From NCBI GenBank assembly GCA_019119595.1, contig DWWS01000022.1:1-64000 (forward strand): a stretch of 64,000 nucleotides of DNA, given 5' to 3'. Numbering within the stretch: position 1 is the first letter of the stretch; the number at the start of each line of letters is the position of its first letter. This document shows, one piece after another, positions 1 to 9,459 of the stretch. Below the pieces are notes generated by a model, which saw only the letters and a program-made list of their open reading frames with translations, was not told the origin of the DNA and did no database searches. The stretch is from Candidatus Eisenbergiella merdavium (GTDB taxonomy: Bacteria; Bacillota; Clostridia; Lachnospirales; Lachnospiraceae). A program made the position numbers and the translations under genes.

Positions 1-36
1 GCGTTCATCCTGAGCCAGGATCAAACTCTCTTGTTT
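1..36 (-). rRNA. rrs: 16S rRNA, 5' end only
   Basis: The reverse complement of the first 30 bases is the universal 16S start (AGAGTTTGATCCTGGCTCAG at 29 down to 10). Taking that primer site as E. coli position 8 puts the mature 5' end near 36. The rest of the operon lies to the left, outside the window. Confidence 0.97.
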
Positions 37-294
37 AATCTTTGGTTCCGATCAACTCTGGTCAATCTTTCCCGTTTTTACTGTCTTTGGGTTGCTCCCT
101 TCCTCTTCCGATTCCGGGAACCGTTCCTCTGAATTATTCTTTTAGAATTTTCAGGGTTGCATTACTGTTTATTTGTCAAGGTTCTTTCGCTCTGACTTTT
201 GGCCAGAGCCGCTTCTTTTCAGAAGCTCTGCGGCCTTCTTCCAGCCGTCTGGCCCTTTCAGGCCTTCGTGCTTTTCTCAGCCGCAACGGTGATT

Positions 295-323
295 ATCTTA
301 TCACACGTTGTTTCTTAAGTCAA
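295..323 (-). promoter_or_regulatory. rRNA promoter P2 (proximal)
   Basis: On the minus strand there is TTGACT (318-323), a 17-base spacer and TAAGAT (295-300). It lies about 90 bases downstream of the stronger P1, the tandem layout usual for rRNA operons. Confidence 0.7.
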
Positions 324-387
324 GCACTTTTTTCAACTTTTTTATTTTGTTGATTCTTGCTTGCCACCACTTCCGCGGTGGAGCTTT

Positions 388-417
388 AGTATAGCACCAG
401 TTTTCTCCAGATGTCAA
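388..417 (-). promoter_or_regulatory. rRNA promoter P1 (distal)
   Basis: A perfect -35 TTGACA (412-417), an 18-base spacer and TATACT (388-393) are read on the minus strand toward the 16S gene. This is the best promoter match in the left part of the window. Confidence 0.85.
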
Positions 418-512
418 CATTTTTTTGCAAATTCTTTTTACTTTTTTTCAACTCAAATTTTACATACCATATCTGGTGTATTCTTTTCTATATCTTGTGC
501 TTTCTTTCATAT

Positions 513-1007
513 TTAAATGGAACCAGAGGCGATGGACCGCAGCCATTCCGTAATGCGGTTTGCTTCATAGAGCTTCGTCAGCCATTCGCTTTCCTGTGTC
601 CATGCCATGATCTGCCTGCCAAATTCTCCGGTGGGAAACGTCTGAATGACGCAGTACATGATCCAGGCTGCCACAATTATCTCTGCGATTCCCGCCGCAA
701 GGCCAAGAACGCTGTTCAGAAAGCTGATGATCGGGAGCTTCACAATCGCTTTAAGGGATTTCATGATAATTCCGAACAGATGGAGGAGAATCCCTATGAT
801 AATAAGAAGTATGACCGAAATGACTCCGTTTTTTATTTCATCCGAGCGAAAGCTTGCAACAGCCATGATCACCAGAGCCAGGACAAACAGGGCCGCAACC
901 AGGGATATCAAACGGTAGATCTCCTCGGCAAGGCCATTTTTAAACCCTCTCCACGCACGCCAGGCAGCAAGAAGCAGCAATGCGGGAAGCAGCAGGTTGA
1001 TATTCAT
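513..1007 (-). CDS. CvpA family membrane protein
   Basis: The 164-residue protein has four hydrophobic segments (about 1-20, 30-52, 60-85 and 102-122) and the N-terminal pattern AWRAWRGFKNGLAEEI, which fits the CvpA/colicin V production family (short, four membrane spans). The start follows GAGGATTTACGA. It lies 14 bases after the DUF5711 gene and is probably co-transcribed with it. CvpA proteins have been linked to secretion and envelope stress, but the role here is unknown. Confidence 0.8.
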   Translation of the reverse strand: MNINLLLPALLLLAAWRAWRGFKNGLAEEIYRLISLVAALFVLALVIMAVASFRSDEIKNGVISVILLIIIGILLHLFGIIMKSLKAIVKLPIISFLNSVLGLAAGIAEIIVAAWIMYCVIQTFPTGEFGRQIMAWTQESEWLTKLYEANRITEWLRSIASGSI

Positions 1008-1021
1008 TCGTAAATCCTCAC

Positions 1022-2227
1022 TTATTTCATTTCAATGGTATCAATGCTCTCCTGGGAAACAGCCAGATAGCGGTTTCCTCGAACAGGCGCGAACAGAAGG
1101 TAGGGCGTTTCAAAATCACCGTTAAACCGCTCCACGCCGTTCATATTGGCCAGAAGGCATTGTGTTTCATTATAAATAATAATATCGTCCTTTCTGAAAA
1201 TAATATCCTTATAATCCATATCAAAAAACAGGGAGGTTTCTACCTGTCCGGAGGTATTATAGACATCCAGCCTGTATGTTCCTGCGCCTGTGGTATCCAG
1301 GAAAACAAGGCCAATGTGGGTATTATTATAAAAAACACTCTGGATTTCCTCATTATTCAAAAGAACATCCGCCACGCTCTTAGGCCTCTGGCCGCCCCCA
1401 TAGATCACCAGTCTGTTATCGGCAACCGCAAAAGAGGTATCATTATCCAGAAAAGCAAGAAACGGAATGACCGCATTCGCATAATCGAAGCCGCTGACAA
1501 AGTTATCCACGTAGTTCTGCCCCACCGAACTGAAATTGTAAAATGCGACGCTGCTTTTTGCCGCGCCATTATCTACGGTCAAATAGGACACCGATAAAAG
1601 AGAGCCGTCAGGGGACAGCGCAAGAGCCGCCGGGTAACCGCTGTTCTGCATGGTCGTCCTGATATAGGCAATCGTCTCGCCCATGGTGCCATAGAGATAA
1701 ATCCAGGTAATGCCCGTATCCTCCAGAACAGCGGCAACCATTCCGCTTTCGGATACGGCAAGCTCCCGAATGGGAAGGTTGGTATCTATCTCTATGTAAT
1801 TGCCGTCCTGGCCGATGCTGTATACGATATGTCCGTTATAATCCGCAACGGCCACCCGGGTTCCGGCCACGCGGACCATGGGCTCCTGCATTTCATAGGC
1901 CTGGTTCCATACCGCGTTTCCCTTCGCATCCATATAGCGGATACCGTCGCCGCTGTATGAGAGAAAACCGCTCCCATAACTGAGACAAATGGAACCGTCA
2001 TACTGCTGCCGCGCAATGGAGGAAAGGATCACATAGCTTGTGTACACCTGATTCTTCAGCTGCACATACACAAGCACTCCAAGAAATGCAAAAACAAAAA
2101 TCACAAACAGGGTTCTTCCAAATACAGCCAGCCGGTGCTTCTGAATCAGCGCGCCAAAATCGCGTGATTGCGCTTCACCGGCTTTCTGTTCCGCTCTTTT
2201 CTGCAGATAAGTCCGTACGTTGATCAT
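1022..2227 (-). CDS. DUF5711-type membrane-anchored beta-propeller-like protein
   Basis: The ATG at 2227 is preferred to an upstream one because AAAGGAAA sits six bases before it. The protein has a short basic cytoplasmic head, one membrane segment at about residues 40-60 (FVIFVFAFLGVLVYVQL), and a long extracytoplasmic part with repeated WD/PQQ-like strands such as DYNGHIVYSIGQDG. That matches the Clostridia DUF5711 family, whose function is not known. It forms a pair with cvpA downstream. A weak TATACT-type -10 lies near 2311, but its -35 is poor. Confidence 0.75.
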   Translation of the reverse strand: MINVRTYLQKRAEQKAGEAQSRDFGALIQKHRLAVFGRTLFVIFVFAFLGVLVYVQLKNQVYTSYVILSSIARQQYDGSICLSYGSGFLSYSGDGIRYMDAKGNAVWNQAYEMQEPMVRVAGTRVAVADYNGHIVYSIGQDGNYIEIDTNLPIRELAVSESGMVAAVLEDTGITWIYLYGTMGETIAYIRTTMQNSGYPAALALSPDGSLLSVSYLTVDNGAAKSSVAFYNFSSVGQNYVDNFVSGFDYANAVIPFLAFLDNDTSFAVADNRLVIYGGGQRPKSVADVLLNNEEIQSVFYNNTHIGLVFLDTTGAGTYRLDVYNTSGQVETSLFFDMDYKDIIFRKDDIIIYNETQCLLANMNGVERFNGDFETPYLLFAPVRGNRYLAVSQESIDTIEMK

Positions 2228-2347
2228 GAAATTTCCTTTTCTGTTCTCTGCTGTCACTATGGCAATGCAAAAAATGCCTTAAAAATCCCGAAAAAAAGAT
2301 ATCTACGATAGTATATCACAAACTTCTGCATTTTGCGACCAAATGCT

Positions 2348-3799
2348 CTATTCCTGTGGAAGAAGGATTTTCTGGCCCGGAATGAGATGATTCGGATTTT
2401 CAAGCCGGTTCAGCGCGGCAATTTCTCCCACCCGGTCCGTGTTTCCATACTGGCGTCTGCAGATTGCCGCAAGGCTGTCCCCGCGCTTGACAACATAGGT
2501 CACAGTTTCAGCCGATGCAGCCTGTGCGGCAGCTTCCGTCACTTCCGCTGTTTCTGCCTTTCCTGTTGTTTCTTCCGTTTCTGTCGTTCCTTCTGTTTCT
2601 GTCGTTCCTTCTGTTTCTGTCGTTACTGCCGATTCCGTCATTTCTGCCGCTCCCGCGTCTTCCTTTTGTTCTATCTCCGATTCCGGGCTGAACTCAGAAA
2701 CCGGATCCGCTCCGCTCTCCGATTCAGGCCGAGCGGCGGACGAGCCGTCCTCCTGTACCGGGGAAGCGGCCGAAGGCTCCTGAACAAGAGATTCCTGAAT
2801 TTCCGGAAATGTCTCCGCCGCAGCTTCTGCCGCTGCTTCCTGTACGATGCCCTCAGAGGGCGTCAGCTGTGTTTCCTCCACGATCAGGACGCCGTTTTCG
2901 GGAATGTTCGCCGTATTGCCGCCTCCCGAACCTCCTCCCGGATTCCCACCGTCCGGATTCCCGCCTTTCAGCTCGTCCAGTGCCTGTGTGAAAAAGTTTG
3001 CGACTTCCTCCGCATCCTGATATCCGTTCACGGAGGTCACTGCTGCCGCGCAGAGTCCAAGCAGAACAGCAAGCGCCGCTGCTTTTATCCGAAATGCCGT
3101 CCTCTTTCCGCTTCCTTCCGGACTGTCCGGGAATCTGCCGGTCCGCCTGTTCCGTTCCTGTCCCATAAGTCTGCGGGCAGCCTCCCGGCCCGTCTGCGCT
3201 GCATGGATCACCTTTTCTTCCTGCGAGGCGGGCGTTTTTTCTCTTTCCTCCTTTTCTCCCTTTTCCGGCCTCTGTTGATCCCCTTTCAGATCATAAACCA
3301 TCGGACTCCGTCTGATTCTGCGCGGCTCCTCCTGTCCGCTCTGCAGCTCCCTGGGACTGCTCTGCGGCTCCTGTGCCCTTCTCGCCGTCCTGTGCCTGAC
3401 CTCAACCGTCTTTTCCCCGGGCTGGTTCTGGTGCATGGCGATCAGATAGGACTGCATGTCCTCATTCTGCTCATAAAAAATGAAATAGCCATCCAATGGC
3501 GTAGAAAAGCCGTCTTCAAAAAAGGCCCAGGCTTCTTTTTCATCGAAGGTCACTTCTCCGATCCTGGGCTGCAGGGCAAAATATCTGCTCTCCATCAGCT
3601 CCCAGCCCGGTTCCTCTTTTGCCGCTCCGTAAATGAAATAATAAGAAACCTCTCCTTCCTGCTCCCGTTTCCCGTAAAGGCAGAAATCCGCTTCATTTTC
3701 CCGGTACTGAGTGAGCAGGGTATGTACATAATCCTCCATGTAGATCTTATGACAGGGATCCGTTTTTCCTGTCTGTATCACGTTTTTCGGAATCTGCAT
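2348..3799 (-). CDS. LysM-domain protein with internal membrane segment
   Basis: The start at 3799 follows GGCGGTGGAGGC; the longer frame upstream has no ribosome site. Of about 483 residues, the first 140 form a globular cytoplasmic domain. A charged linker follows, then one membrane segment (AALAVLLGLCAAAVTSV), then an acidic low-complexity stretch with tandem TTETEG-type repeats. The C-terminal LysM domain reads YVVKRGDSLAAICRRQYGN and ends in IPGQKILLPQE. LysM binds peptidoglycan, so the protein probably links the membrane to the wall. It stands between galM and the DUF5711 gene. Confidence 0.8.
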   Translation of the reverse strand: MQIPKNVIQTGKTDPCHKIYMEDYVHTLLTQYRENEADFCLYGKREQEGEVSYYFIYGAAKEEPGWELMESRYFALQPRIGEVTFDEKEAWAFFEDGFSTPLDGYFIFYEQNEDMQSYLIAMHQNQPGEKTVEVRHRTARRAQEPQSSPRELQSGQEEPRRIRRSPMVYDLKGDQQRPEKGEKEEREKTPASQEEKVIHAAQTGREAARRLMGQERNRRTGRFPDSPEGSGKRTAFRIKAAALAVLLGLCAAAVTSVNGYQDAEEVANFFTQALDELKGGNPDGGNPGGGSGGGNTANIPENGVLIVEETQLTPSEGIVQEAAAEAAAETFPEIQESLVQEPSAASPVQEDGSSAARPESESGADPVSEFSPESEIEQKEDAGAAEMTESAVTTETEGTTETEGTTETEETTGKAETAEVTEAAAQAASAETVTYVVKRGDSLAAICRRQYGNTDRVGEIAALNRLENPNHLIPGQKILLPQE

Positions 3800-3958
3800 G
3801 CCTCCACCGCCTTTTTTTCTTTCAATATAGCAGAGGGAACGCGCACATTTTATCGGAACCTGCGGCCGATACAGTTTTTTTCCTGCCAGAAAGAGGTGCA
3901 AAGCGACAAAAAAAGAGAAAGGGTGCAAAGGCATCCTTTCCCTGTAAGGTCTCCAGTT

Positions 3959-4993
3959 TTATTCAAAGCAAAAAACGGTAGCGGTATGATATTCTCTGTC
4001 CGGTCCGAAAACGGCGGAGGGAAATTCAGGCTCGTTCGCCGTATCCGGATAATACTGCGTTTCCAGGCAGAACGCGCCTCTGCGTCCGTATTTGGCGCCG
4101 CCCTTTCCAGCGCGTCCGGACAGGCCGTTTGCCGTATAGAACTGAACGCCGGGCAGATCAGTATATACCTTCATCTTCCTGCTTCCCGCTGCATTGTCCG
4201 CACAGGCAACCAGGCGCAGGCTTCCGTCACAGCCGTTCAGACACCAGTTATGGTCGTAGCCGCCAACCATGGTAAGCTGCTCCCAGTCCGCGTCAATCTC
4301 CGCACCGATCTTCTTAGGCACACGAAAATCCATAGGCGTTCCTTCCACAGGAGCCAGCTTTCCGGTGGGAATTGCGCCGGGAACGATTTCCGTAAAGGCA
4401 TCCGCATACAGCGTCATCACATGATCGCCGATATCTCCCGCGTCATGTCCGTCCAGATTGAAATAGGTATGATTCGTCATGTTCAGAATCGTCTTTTTGT
4501 CGCTGGTTCCCGCATATTCCAGCTTCAGCTCGTTCTCCTCGGTCAGAGTATAGGTGATCTGAAGCTTTTTGTTTCCGGGGAATCCCAACTCTCCGTCCGC
4601 CATTTCAAGAGAAAAGGTAACGCTGTTATCGCCTTCGGCAGCGTCCCAGACCCGCTTATGGCTTCCCAGCTCCTTGTGGCTGTGCAGATTGTTCGGTCCG
4701 TCGTTCACGTCAAGGTGATATTCCACGCCATCGATGGAAAATCGGGCTCCCGCGATCCGGTTCGCGTTGGGCGCGATCACCGCTCCGAAAAAGCAGTCGT
4801 TATCAAAATATTCCTCAAGAGTATCATAGCCCATCACCACATCGGCGCATTTTCCATCCTTATCCGGCACGATCAGGCGCACGAGTATGGCTCCGAAATC
4901 CGTCACCACAGCCTTCATCCCCCTGCTGTTTTCCAGTGTATAGAGGGAAACCTCTTTTCCGTCCTTTGATACCCCAAATTTTTCTTTCCGCAT
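3959..4993 (-). CDS. galM: Aldose 1-epimerase (galactose mutarotase)
   Basis: The enzyme interconverts alpha and beta anomers of galactose or glucose at the head of the Leloir pathway. The start at 4993 follows GGAAAGAGG; the upstream in-frame ATG has none. The 344 residues fit the family. Visible signatures are the substrate-loop FGAVIAPNANRIAGARF, the histidine region DGPNNLHSHK, NMTNHTYFNLDGH with the catalytic histidine, and the C-terminal general-base glutamate in LETQYYPD. It is separated from recR by a pair of hairpin repeats. Confidence 0.93.
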   Translation of the reverse strand: MRKEKFGVSKDGKEVSLYTLENSRGMKAVVTDFGAILVRLIVPDKDGKCADVVMGYDTLEEYFDNDCFFGAVIAPNANRIAGARFSIDGVEYHLDVNDGPNNLHSHKELGSHKRVWDAAEGDNSVTFSLEMADGELGFPGNKKLQITYTLTEENELKLEYAGTSDKKTILNMTNHTYFNLDGHDAGDIGDHVMTLYADAFTEIVPGAIPTGKLAPVEGTPMDFRVPKKIGAEIDADWEQLTMVGGYDHNWCLNGCDGSLRLVACADNAAGSRKMKVYTDLPGVQFYTANGLSGRAGKGGAKYGRRGAFCLETQYYPDTANEPEFPSAVFGPDREYHTATVFCFE

Positions 4994-5001
4994 GTTTACC
5001 T

Positions 5002-5090
5002 CTTTCCTTTGCCGCCGCAGGCGGCATTTTACCCGGCGCGAACCGCGTTCGCGCACGCCTCTTTCTTTTGCCGCTGCAGGCGGCATTCGC
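5002..5090. repeat. Two copies of a GCCGC-type hairpin element
   Basis: The 20-base unit at 5008-5027 and its near-identical copy at 5067-5086 each fold as GCCGC..GCGGC followed by an A/T stretch, and both are preceded by CTTTCTTTT-like sequence. A related hairpin occurs at 12209-12223. They fill the galM-recR gap and could act as weak terminators or as RNA stability elements. Confidence 0.55.
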
Positions 5091-5686
5091 TACATTTCCG
5101 TCCTGCCCTCCAGCGCGCGCAGAAGGGTGACCTCGTCGATGTATTCCAGGTCTCCTCCCACGGGAACGCCGCTTGCGATCCTGGTCACCCTGATTCCAGT
5201 GGGTTTGATCAGCTTTCCGATGTACATGGCTGTCGTTTCGCCCTCCAGGCTGGAATTGGTGGCGATGATCACTTCCTTCACATCGCCCTTCAGGCGGTGC
5301 ATCAGCTCCTTGAGCCGGATATCGTTGGGGCCGATGCCAAGCATGGGAGAAATTGCTCCATGCAGGACATGATAAACGCCCTCATATTTTCCCGTTTTTT
5401 CATAGGCCGCAAGATCGCGGGTGTTTTCCACCACCATGATGGTGGAATGGTCGCGCTTTTCATTGGAGCAGATGGGGCATTTCAGCGCATCCGTCAGGGT
5501 GAAGCATTCCTCACAGTAGCGCACGTGCTCCTTCGCGTCCGTCATGGAGCGGGCAAGCTTCTCCACCTTTCCCTTCGGCATGTTGATGATGTGAAAAGCG
5601 AGCCGTTGGGCCGATTTGCTTCCGATGCCGGGAAGGGCGGCCAGCTCCTCGATCAGTTGATTGATATATCCGCTGTAAAGGTCCAT
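5090..5686 (-). CDS. recR: Recombination mediator RecR
   Basis: RecR works with RecF and RecO to load RecA at single-strand gaps. The 198 residues are the normal length. There is an N-terminal helix-hairpin-helix ([17 protein letters not shown]), a zinc finger with C58, C61, C70 and C73, a TOPRIM domain beginning near [14 protein letters not shown], and the Walker-B-like tail region near EGETTAMYI. Its ATG overlaps the stop of ybaB by one base, so the two are translationally coupled, as in many bacteria. Confidence 0.97.
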   Translation of the reverse strand: MDLYSGYINQLIEELAALPGIGSKSAQRLAFHIINMPKGKVEKLARSMTDAKEHVRYCEECFTLTDALKCPICSNEKRDHSTIMVVENTRDLAAYEKTGKYEGVYHVLHGAISPMLGIGPNDIRLKELMHRLKGDVKEVIIATNSSLEGETTAMYIGKLIKPTGIRVTRIASGVPVGGDLEYIDEVTLLRALEGRTEM

Positions 5687-6033
5687 CAGAACGGGAAGCC
5701 TCCGCCAAGGCCGCCGGTCATTTTACCCATCAGCTCCGCGTTGGCCTCATCCGCCTGACGCAGCGCCTCATTTGCGGCGGCGACGATCAGATCCTCCAGC
5801 ATCTCAATATCCTCGGGATCCACTACCTCCTCGGTCAGCTTCACCTTCGTGATCTCCTTCTTTCCGGTCACCGTAACCTCAACGGCTCCGCCTCCGGCTT
5901 TGGCCGTAAACTCCTTCGTCTCCAGCTCCTTCTGGCCTTCCTCCATCTGGCGCTGCATCCGCTGTGCCTGCTTCATCAGGTTATTCATGCTTCCGGGCAT
6001 TCCGCCTCCCGGAAATCCGCCTCTTTTTGCCAT
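5686..6033 (-). CDS. Nucleoid-associated protein, YbaB/EbfC family
   Basis: The small (115-residue) DNA-binding protein has the family core [19 protein letters not shown] and [19 protein letters not shown]. Its N-terminus is glycine-rich ([11 protein letters not shown]), as is its C-terminal tail. The start follows GGAGGTAGCAA. It is the middle gene of the conserved dnaX-ybaB-recR block, with a 32-base gap from dnaX and a one-base overlap with recR. Confidence 0.95.
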   Translation of the reverse strand: MAKRGGFPGGGMPGSMNNLMKQAQRMQRQMEEGQKELETKEFTAKAGGGAVEVTVTGKKEITKVKLTEEVVDPEDIEMLEDLIVAAANEALRQADEANAELMGKMTGGLGGGFPF

Positions 6034-6065
6034 TTGCTACCTCCGTTCATTACTTTTTCTTAACT

Positions 6066-7646
6066 TTATTCCATTTCTATGTCCATGTGGATGATCTTTG
6101 TCAGATCCACATGGTTTTCTTCAAAATCCCGGTCGCCTCTGCTGGCCTGGAAATTGACCTCTATGCTTTTCTGAGAAAATTCGGAAAGAAGCCGTTCCAG
6201 CTCCTCCCGGTTTCCCTCCTGCTTCAGAAAATAGTCCGAGGCAAGACCGTCCTCCAGAACGATCATGAGACGGTTGTCCCCGCCCAGGCTGAGCCTGGCT
6301 TTTTTCAGGTAAAGCTTCATCGGCATGGAGGTCTGTCCCACCAGCCCCGGCCAGTTCTCCACGATTTTTTTCACATCCTCCGGAATGGCCCTGGGAAGCT
6401 CGGGACGCTTCGGAGGAGAAACGGATGCGGCTCCTGCCGCCGCTGTGATCTGGCCTGCTGCAGGCTGGGCGGCCTGTACCACGATCCCCTCCTCCACGCG
6501 CTGTTCCAGAGCGCGGATCCGATCCAGCAGGGATTCGGTATCGGATTCCATCTGGGGCCTGCAGAGCCGGATCAGGGCGATCTCGATCATGATCCGCTTC
6601 TGGGTGGCATAGCGGAGCCTTCCGGACAGCTCGGACAGCTCTCTGATATACCGGATCACGGCGTCCACCTCAACCATATCCGCTTCCTGAGAAAGCCTGG
6701 AAAGATTGTCGGTGGACATGTCAATCACGTCCTCCATGCCTTCTTTGTCTGAGGTTTTCACCAGAAGGAGATTCCTCAGGTACCAGGTAAAGTCGGACAC
6801 AAACTGGCCCAGCTCCCTGCCCTGCATCACCACCTCCTCCAAAAGCCGGATGCAGTCCGTCACGTTGCGCGCAAGCACCGCGCGAAGGAGACGGCTGAAC
6901 ACCTCCGTGTCTACGGCTCCCAGCACATCCAGGGCATCGTCGTAGGTGAGCGTTTTTCCATAATGAAAGGCGATGCACTGATCCAGCAGGCTCAGAGCGT
7001 CTCTCATGGAGCCGTCCGCCGCCCGCGCGATATAACGCAGCGCCTTTTCCTCAACCTGCTGGCCCTCTTCCTCCATCAGCTCCCGCATCCGGTCCGCGAT
7101 GGTCTCAATGGAAATCCGCTTGAAATCATATCTCTGGCAGCGGGACAGAATGGTGACGGGGATCTTGTGCACCTCCGTTGTCGCCAGGATGAAGATCACG
7201 TAGGACGGGGGCTCCTCCAGCGTTTTTAACAGCGCGTTGAAGGCTCCGATGGAGAGCATGTGCACCTCGTCGATGATGTAAACCTTGTATTTTCCCTCTG
7301 CGGGAGAATAGGATACCTCATCCACAATTTCCCGGATGTTGTCCACGCCGTTGTTGGAGGCCGCGTCGATCTCGATCACGTTCATGCTGGCCCCAGCCGC
7401 AATGGTGCGGCAGCTCCTGCATTCCCCACAGGGAGAGCCGTCCACCGGATGCTCACAGTTGACGGCTTTCGCAAAAATTTTCGCTATTGTTGTCTTTCCT
7501 GTTCCTCTTGTTCCGCAGAACAGATAGGCATGTCCGATCCTTTCGGCCGCTATCTGATTCTTCAGTGTCGTAACAATGTGGTCCTGGCCCTTCACGTCCT
7601 CAAAGCGTTCCGGGCGAAATTTACGGTAAAGAGCTGTATAAGACAT
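6066..7646 (-). CDS. dnaX: DNA polymerase III subunit gamma/tau
   Basis: This is the clamp-loader ATPase. Walker A is GTRGTGKT (45-52), the zinc module uses C64, C73, C76 and C79, Walker B is IIDEVH near 125, and the SRC arginine finger lies in ILSRCQRYDF. The C-terminal third has a proline/alanine linker and a tau-like domain. At 526 residues it is on the short side for DnaX, as in other Clostridia. The start follows AGAGGGAAAT. pfkA lies 24 bases upstream and may be read through into it. Confidence 0.97.
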   Translation of the reverse strand: MSYTALYRKFRPERFEDVKGQDHIVTTLKNQIAAERIGHAYLFCGTRGTGKTTIAKIFAKAVNCEHPVDGSPCGECRSCRTIAAGASMNVIEIDAASNNGVDNIREIVDEVSYSPAEGKYKVYIIDEVHMLSIGAFNALLKTLEEPPSYVIFILATTEVHKIPVTILSRCQRYDFKRISIETIADRMRELMEEEGQQVEEKALRYIARAADGSMRDALSLLDQCIAFHYGKTLTYDDALDVLGAVDTEVFSRLLRAVLARNVTDCIRLLEEVVMQGRELGQFVSDFTWYLRNLLLVKTSDKEGMEDVIDMSTDNLSRLSQEADMVEVDAVIRYIRELSELSGRLRYATQKRIMIEIALIRLCRPQMESDTESLLDRIRALEQRVEEGIVVQAAQPAAGQITAAAGAASVSPPKRPELPRAIPEDVKKIVENWPGLVGQTSMPMKLYLKKARLSLGGDNRLMIVLEDGLASDYFLKQEGNREELERLLSEFSQKSIEVNFQASRGDRDFEENHVDLTKIIHMDIEME

Positions 7647-7670
7647 ATTTCCCTCTGTTTTCCTGTCCTT

Positions 7671-8744
7671 TTAATCGCCGAAGCTGATGCCGAGCATTTT
7701 GGCCTCTTTTACGATGGACGAGCCGGGATCCACTGTTTTCAGCTTTCCTGCCACGTCCTCCAGCGGCACCTTGACGATCTCCCGGTTTTTGTAGCCGACC
7801 ATAAAGCCGTATTCGCCCTTCAGGATCAGCCTGCCCGCTTCCGAGCCAAGCCGGCTGGCGAACACTCTGTCATACGGGCAGGGCGAGCCGCCTCTCTGGG
7901 TATGACCGGGAACGGTGACGCGCACCTCCATCCCGCTCTTTTTCTGAATCTGATCTGCGATCTCATAGGACACGGAAGGATACGGATAATTCTCCATTTT
8001 TTTCTTATATTCCTTCTTGGAAAGCTTCGCGTCGTCCTTCGACATCGCACCCTCCGCCACCGCGAGGATGGTAAAACGGCTGCCGCGGGCATGGCGTTTC
8101 TGGATGGCTTCGATCACCTTATCAATATCATACGGGATCTCAGGGATCAGGATGATGTCCGCGCCTCCGGCCATTCCGGCGTTCAGCGTCAGGAAGCCCA
8201 CCTTGTGTCCCATCACCTCCACGATAAATACCCGGCCGTGGGAAGCCGCCGTGGTATGGATGTTATCGATGGCCGTCGTGGCGATATCCACCGCACTCTG
8301 GAAGCCAAAGGTCATGTCCGTTCCCCAGAGATCATTGTCGATGGTCTTGGGCAGAGTGATCACGTTGAGCCCTTCATCCTTCAGCAGATTCGCCGTCTTG
8401 TGGGTTCCGTTTCCTCCCAGGATCACCAGGCAGTCAAGCTGCAGCTTGTAATAATTCTGCTTCATCGCCTCGACCTTGTTCAGCCCGTTTTCATCCGGAT
8501 CGCGCATCTGCTTGAACGGCGTTCTGCTGCTCCCCAGGATCGTGCCGCCCTTGGTCAGGATTCCGGAAAAGTCCATCCCGGTAAGCATCCGGAATTTTCC
8601 GTAGATCAGCCCCTTGTACCCATCCAGGAAGCCGTAGATCTCCACAGCCTCACCGGAATTGAACAGCGTCTTGGCAACGCCTCTCATCGCCGCGTTCAAA
8701 GCCTGGCAGTCTCCGCCGCTGGTAAGCATACCTATTCTCTTCAT
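7671..8744 (-). CDS. pfkA: 6-phosphofructokinase
   Basis: The enzyme phosphorylates fructose 6-phosphate in glycolysis. The start at 8744 follows GGAGGAATC; the longer frame has no support. The 357 residues begin with the nucleotide loop MLTSGGDCQALNAAMRG. The donor-site motif reads GGNGT (a Gly as in ATP-using enzymes) while the catalytic loop reads PKTIDND (the Lys typical of pyrophosphate-using enzymes). This mixed signature is known from group III enzymes, so ATP is the likelier donor but not certain. A promoter lies 110-140 bases upstream. Confidence 0.92.
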   Translation of the reverse strand: MKRIGMLTSGGDCQALNAAMRGVAKTLFNSGEAVEIYGFLDGYKGLIYGKFRMLTGMDFSGILTKGGTILGSSRTPFKQMRDPDENGLNKVEAMKQNYYKLQLDCLVILGGNGTHKTANLLKDEGLNVITLPKTIDNDLWGTDMTFGFQSAVDIATTAIDNIHTTAASHGRVFIVEVMGHKVGFLTLNAGMAGGADIILIPEIPYDIDKVIEAIQKRHARGSRFTILAVAEGAMSKDDAKLSKKEYKKKMENYPYPSVSYEIADQIQKKSGMEVRVTVPGHTQRGGSPCPYDRVFASRLGSEAGRLILKGEYGFMVGYKNREIVKVPLEDVAGKLKTVDPGSSIVKEAKMLGISFGD

Positions 8745-8855
8745 GATTCCTCCATTCCGGAGCGTTTTTCCTGCTCCCGCCTTAATCCCCCGTCCGTTCC
8801 CAACACACCCCACACACCAGCTGTCCGACAGGGAGTTTTGTACACATTCATAAGA

Positions 8856-8885
8856 ATTATATAATATTTTCTTTTGAATGTACAA
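8856..8885 (-). promoter_or_regulatory. pfkA promoter
   Basis: The minus strand shows TTGTAC (8880-8885), an 18-base spacer and a perfect TATAAT (8856-8861). The promoter is flanked by an inverted repeat, TGTACACATTCA (8840-8851) against TGAATGTACA (8875-8884), which could be an operator. Confidence 0.7.
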
Positions 8886-8916
8886 CGTTTTTTCGCTACG
8901 AGCCGGGCAGCCGTGA

Positions 8917-9385
8917 GTGGAAGAAAACCGGGAAGGAAGCAGCCCGCCCGCGGGCTGTTTCCGGAACGGTTCTCTTCCACTCACGGATATGCGGCGACAG
9001 CCGCATAAGCGAAAGGCCGCAGGCCTTGAGCCTGCCCGTCGAACGGGGCCTATTCCTTTGCGCGCCGCAGTGGAAGAAAACCGGGAAGGGAACGGCCCGC
9101 CCCAAGGCGGGCTGCTCCCGGAACGGTCTTCTTCCTCTCACGGATATGCGGCGACAGCCGCATAAGCGAAAGGCCGCAGGCCTTGAGCCTGCACGGCGAA
9201 CGGGGATGATTCCTTTGCGCGCCGCAGAGGAAGAAAACCGGGAAGGGAACGGCCCGCCCCAAGGCGGGCTGCTCCCGGAACGGTCTTCTTCCACTCACGG
9301 ATATGCGGCGACAGCCGCATAAGCGAAAGGCCGCAGGCCTTGAGCCTGCACGGCGAACGGGGTCTATTCCCTTCCCCGCACGACG
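8917..9385. repeat. Three GC-rich tandem repeats of about 155 bp with nested hairpins
   Basis: The unit begins G(T/A)GGAAGAAAACCGGGAAGG at 8917, 9070 and 9227, so the periods are 153 and 157 bases. Each unit holds nested palindromes: CCCGCC..GGCGGG, ATGCGGCGACAGCCGCAT and AAGGCCGCAGGCCTT. The end of each unit (CTTCCACTCACGG) is the inverse of the start of the next (CCGTGAGTGGAAG). Long frames can be read through it only because stops are rare. It separates tRNA-Ser from pfkA and is noncoding. Confidence 0.85.
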
Positions 9386-9459
9386 GTGCGGACAGGATAA
9401 CGCAAACAGCCGGAAAATGAATCCATTTTCCGGCTGCCTGTATCTGCTTCCTTTGTAAG

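Larger units (their letters stand above)
37..512 (-). promoter_or_regulatory. rRNA operon leader and promoter region (no gene)
   Basis: This stretch between the 16S gene and cvpA holds the two promoters listed separately and about 250 bases of pre-16S leader, which would carry processing and antitermination signals. The distal part (420-510) is very T-rich on the plus strand, that is A-rich upstream of the promoters, as in UP-element-like rRNA promoters. The ORFs that can be read through it look like chance. Confidence 0.8.

Noticed and set aside
2333..4969. An 878-codon open frame on the plus strand
   Set aside because: It is antisense to the LysM and galM genes, both with clear domains and ribosome sites. 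Its product is arginine/serine/phenylalanine-rich, as expected from the wrong strand of GC-biased genes.
7260..8864. A 534-codon open frame on the plus strand
   Set aside because: It is the complement of dnaX and pfkA and shows no domain.
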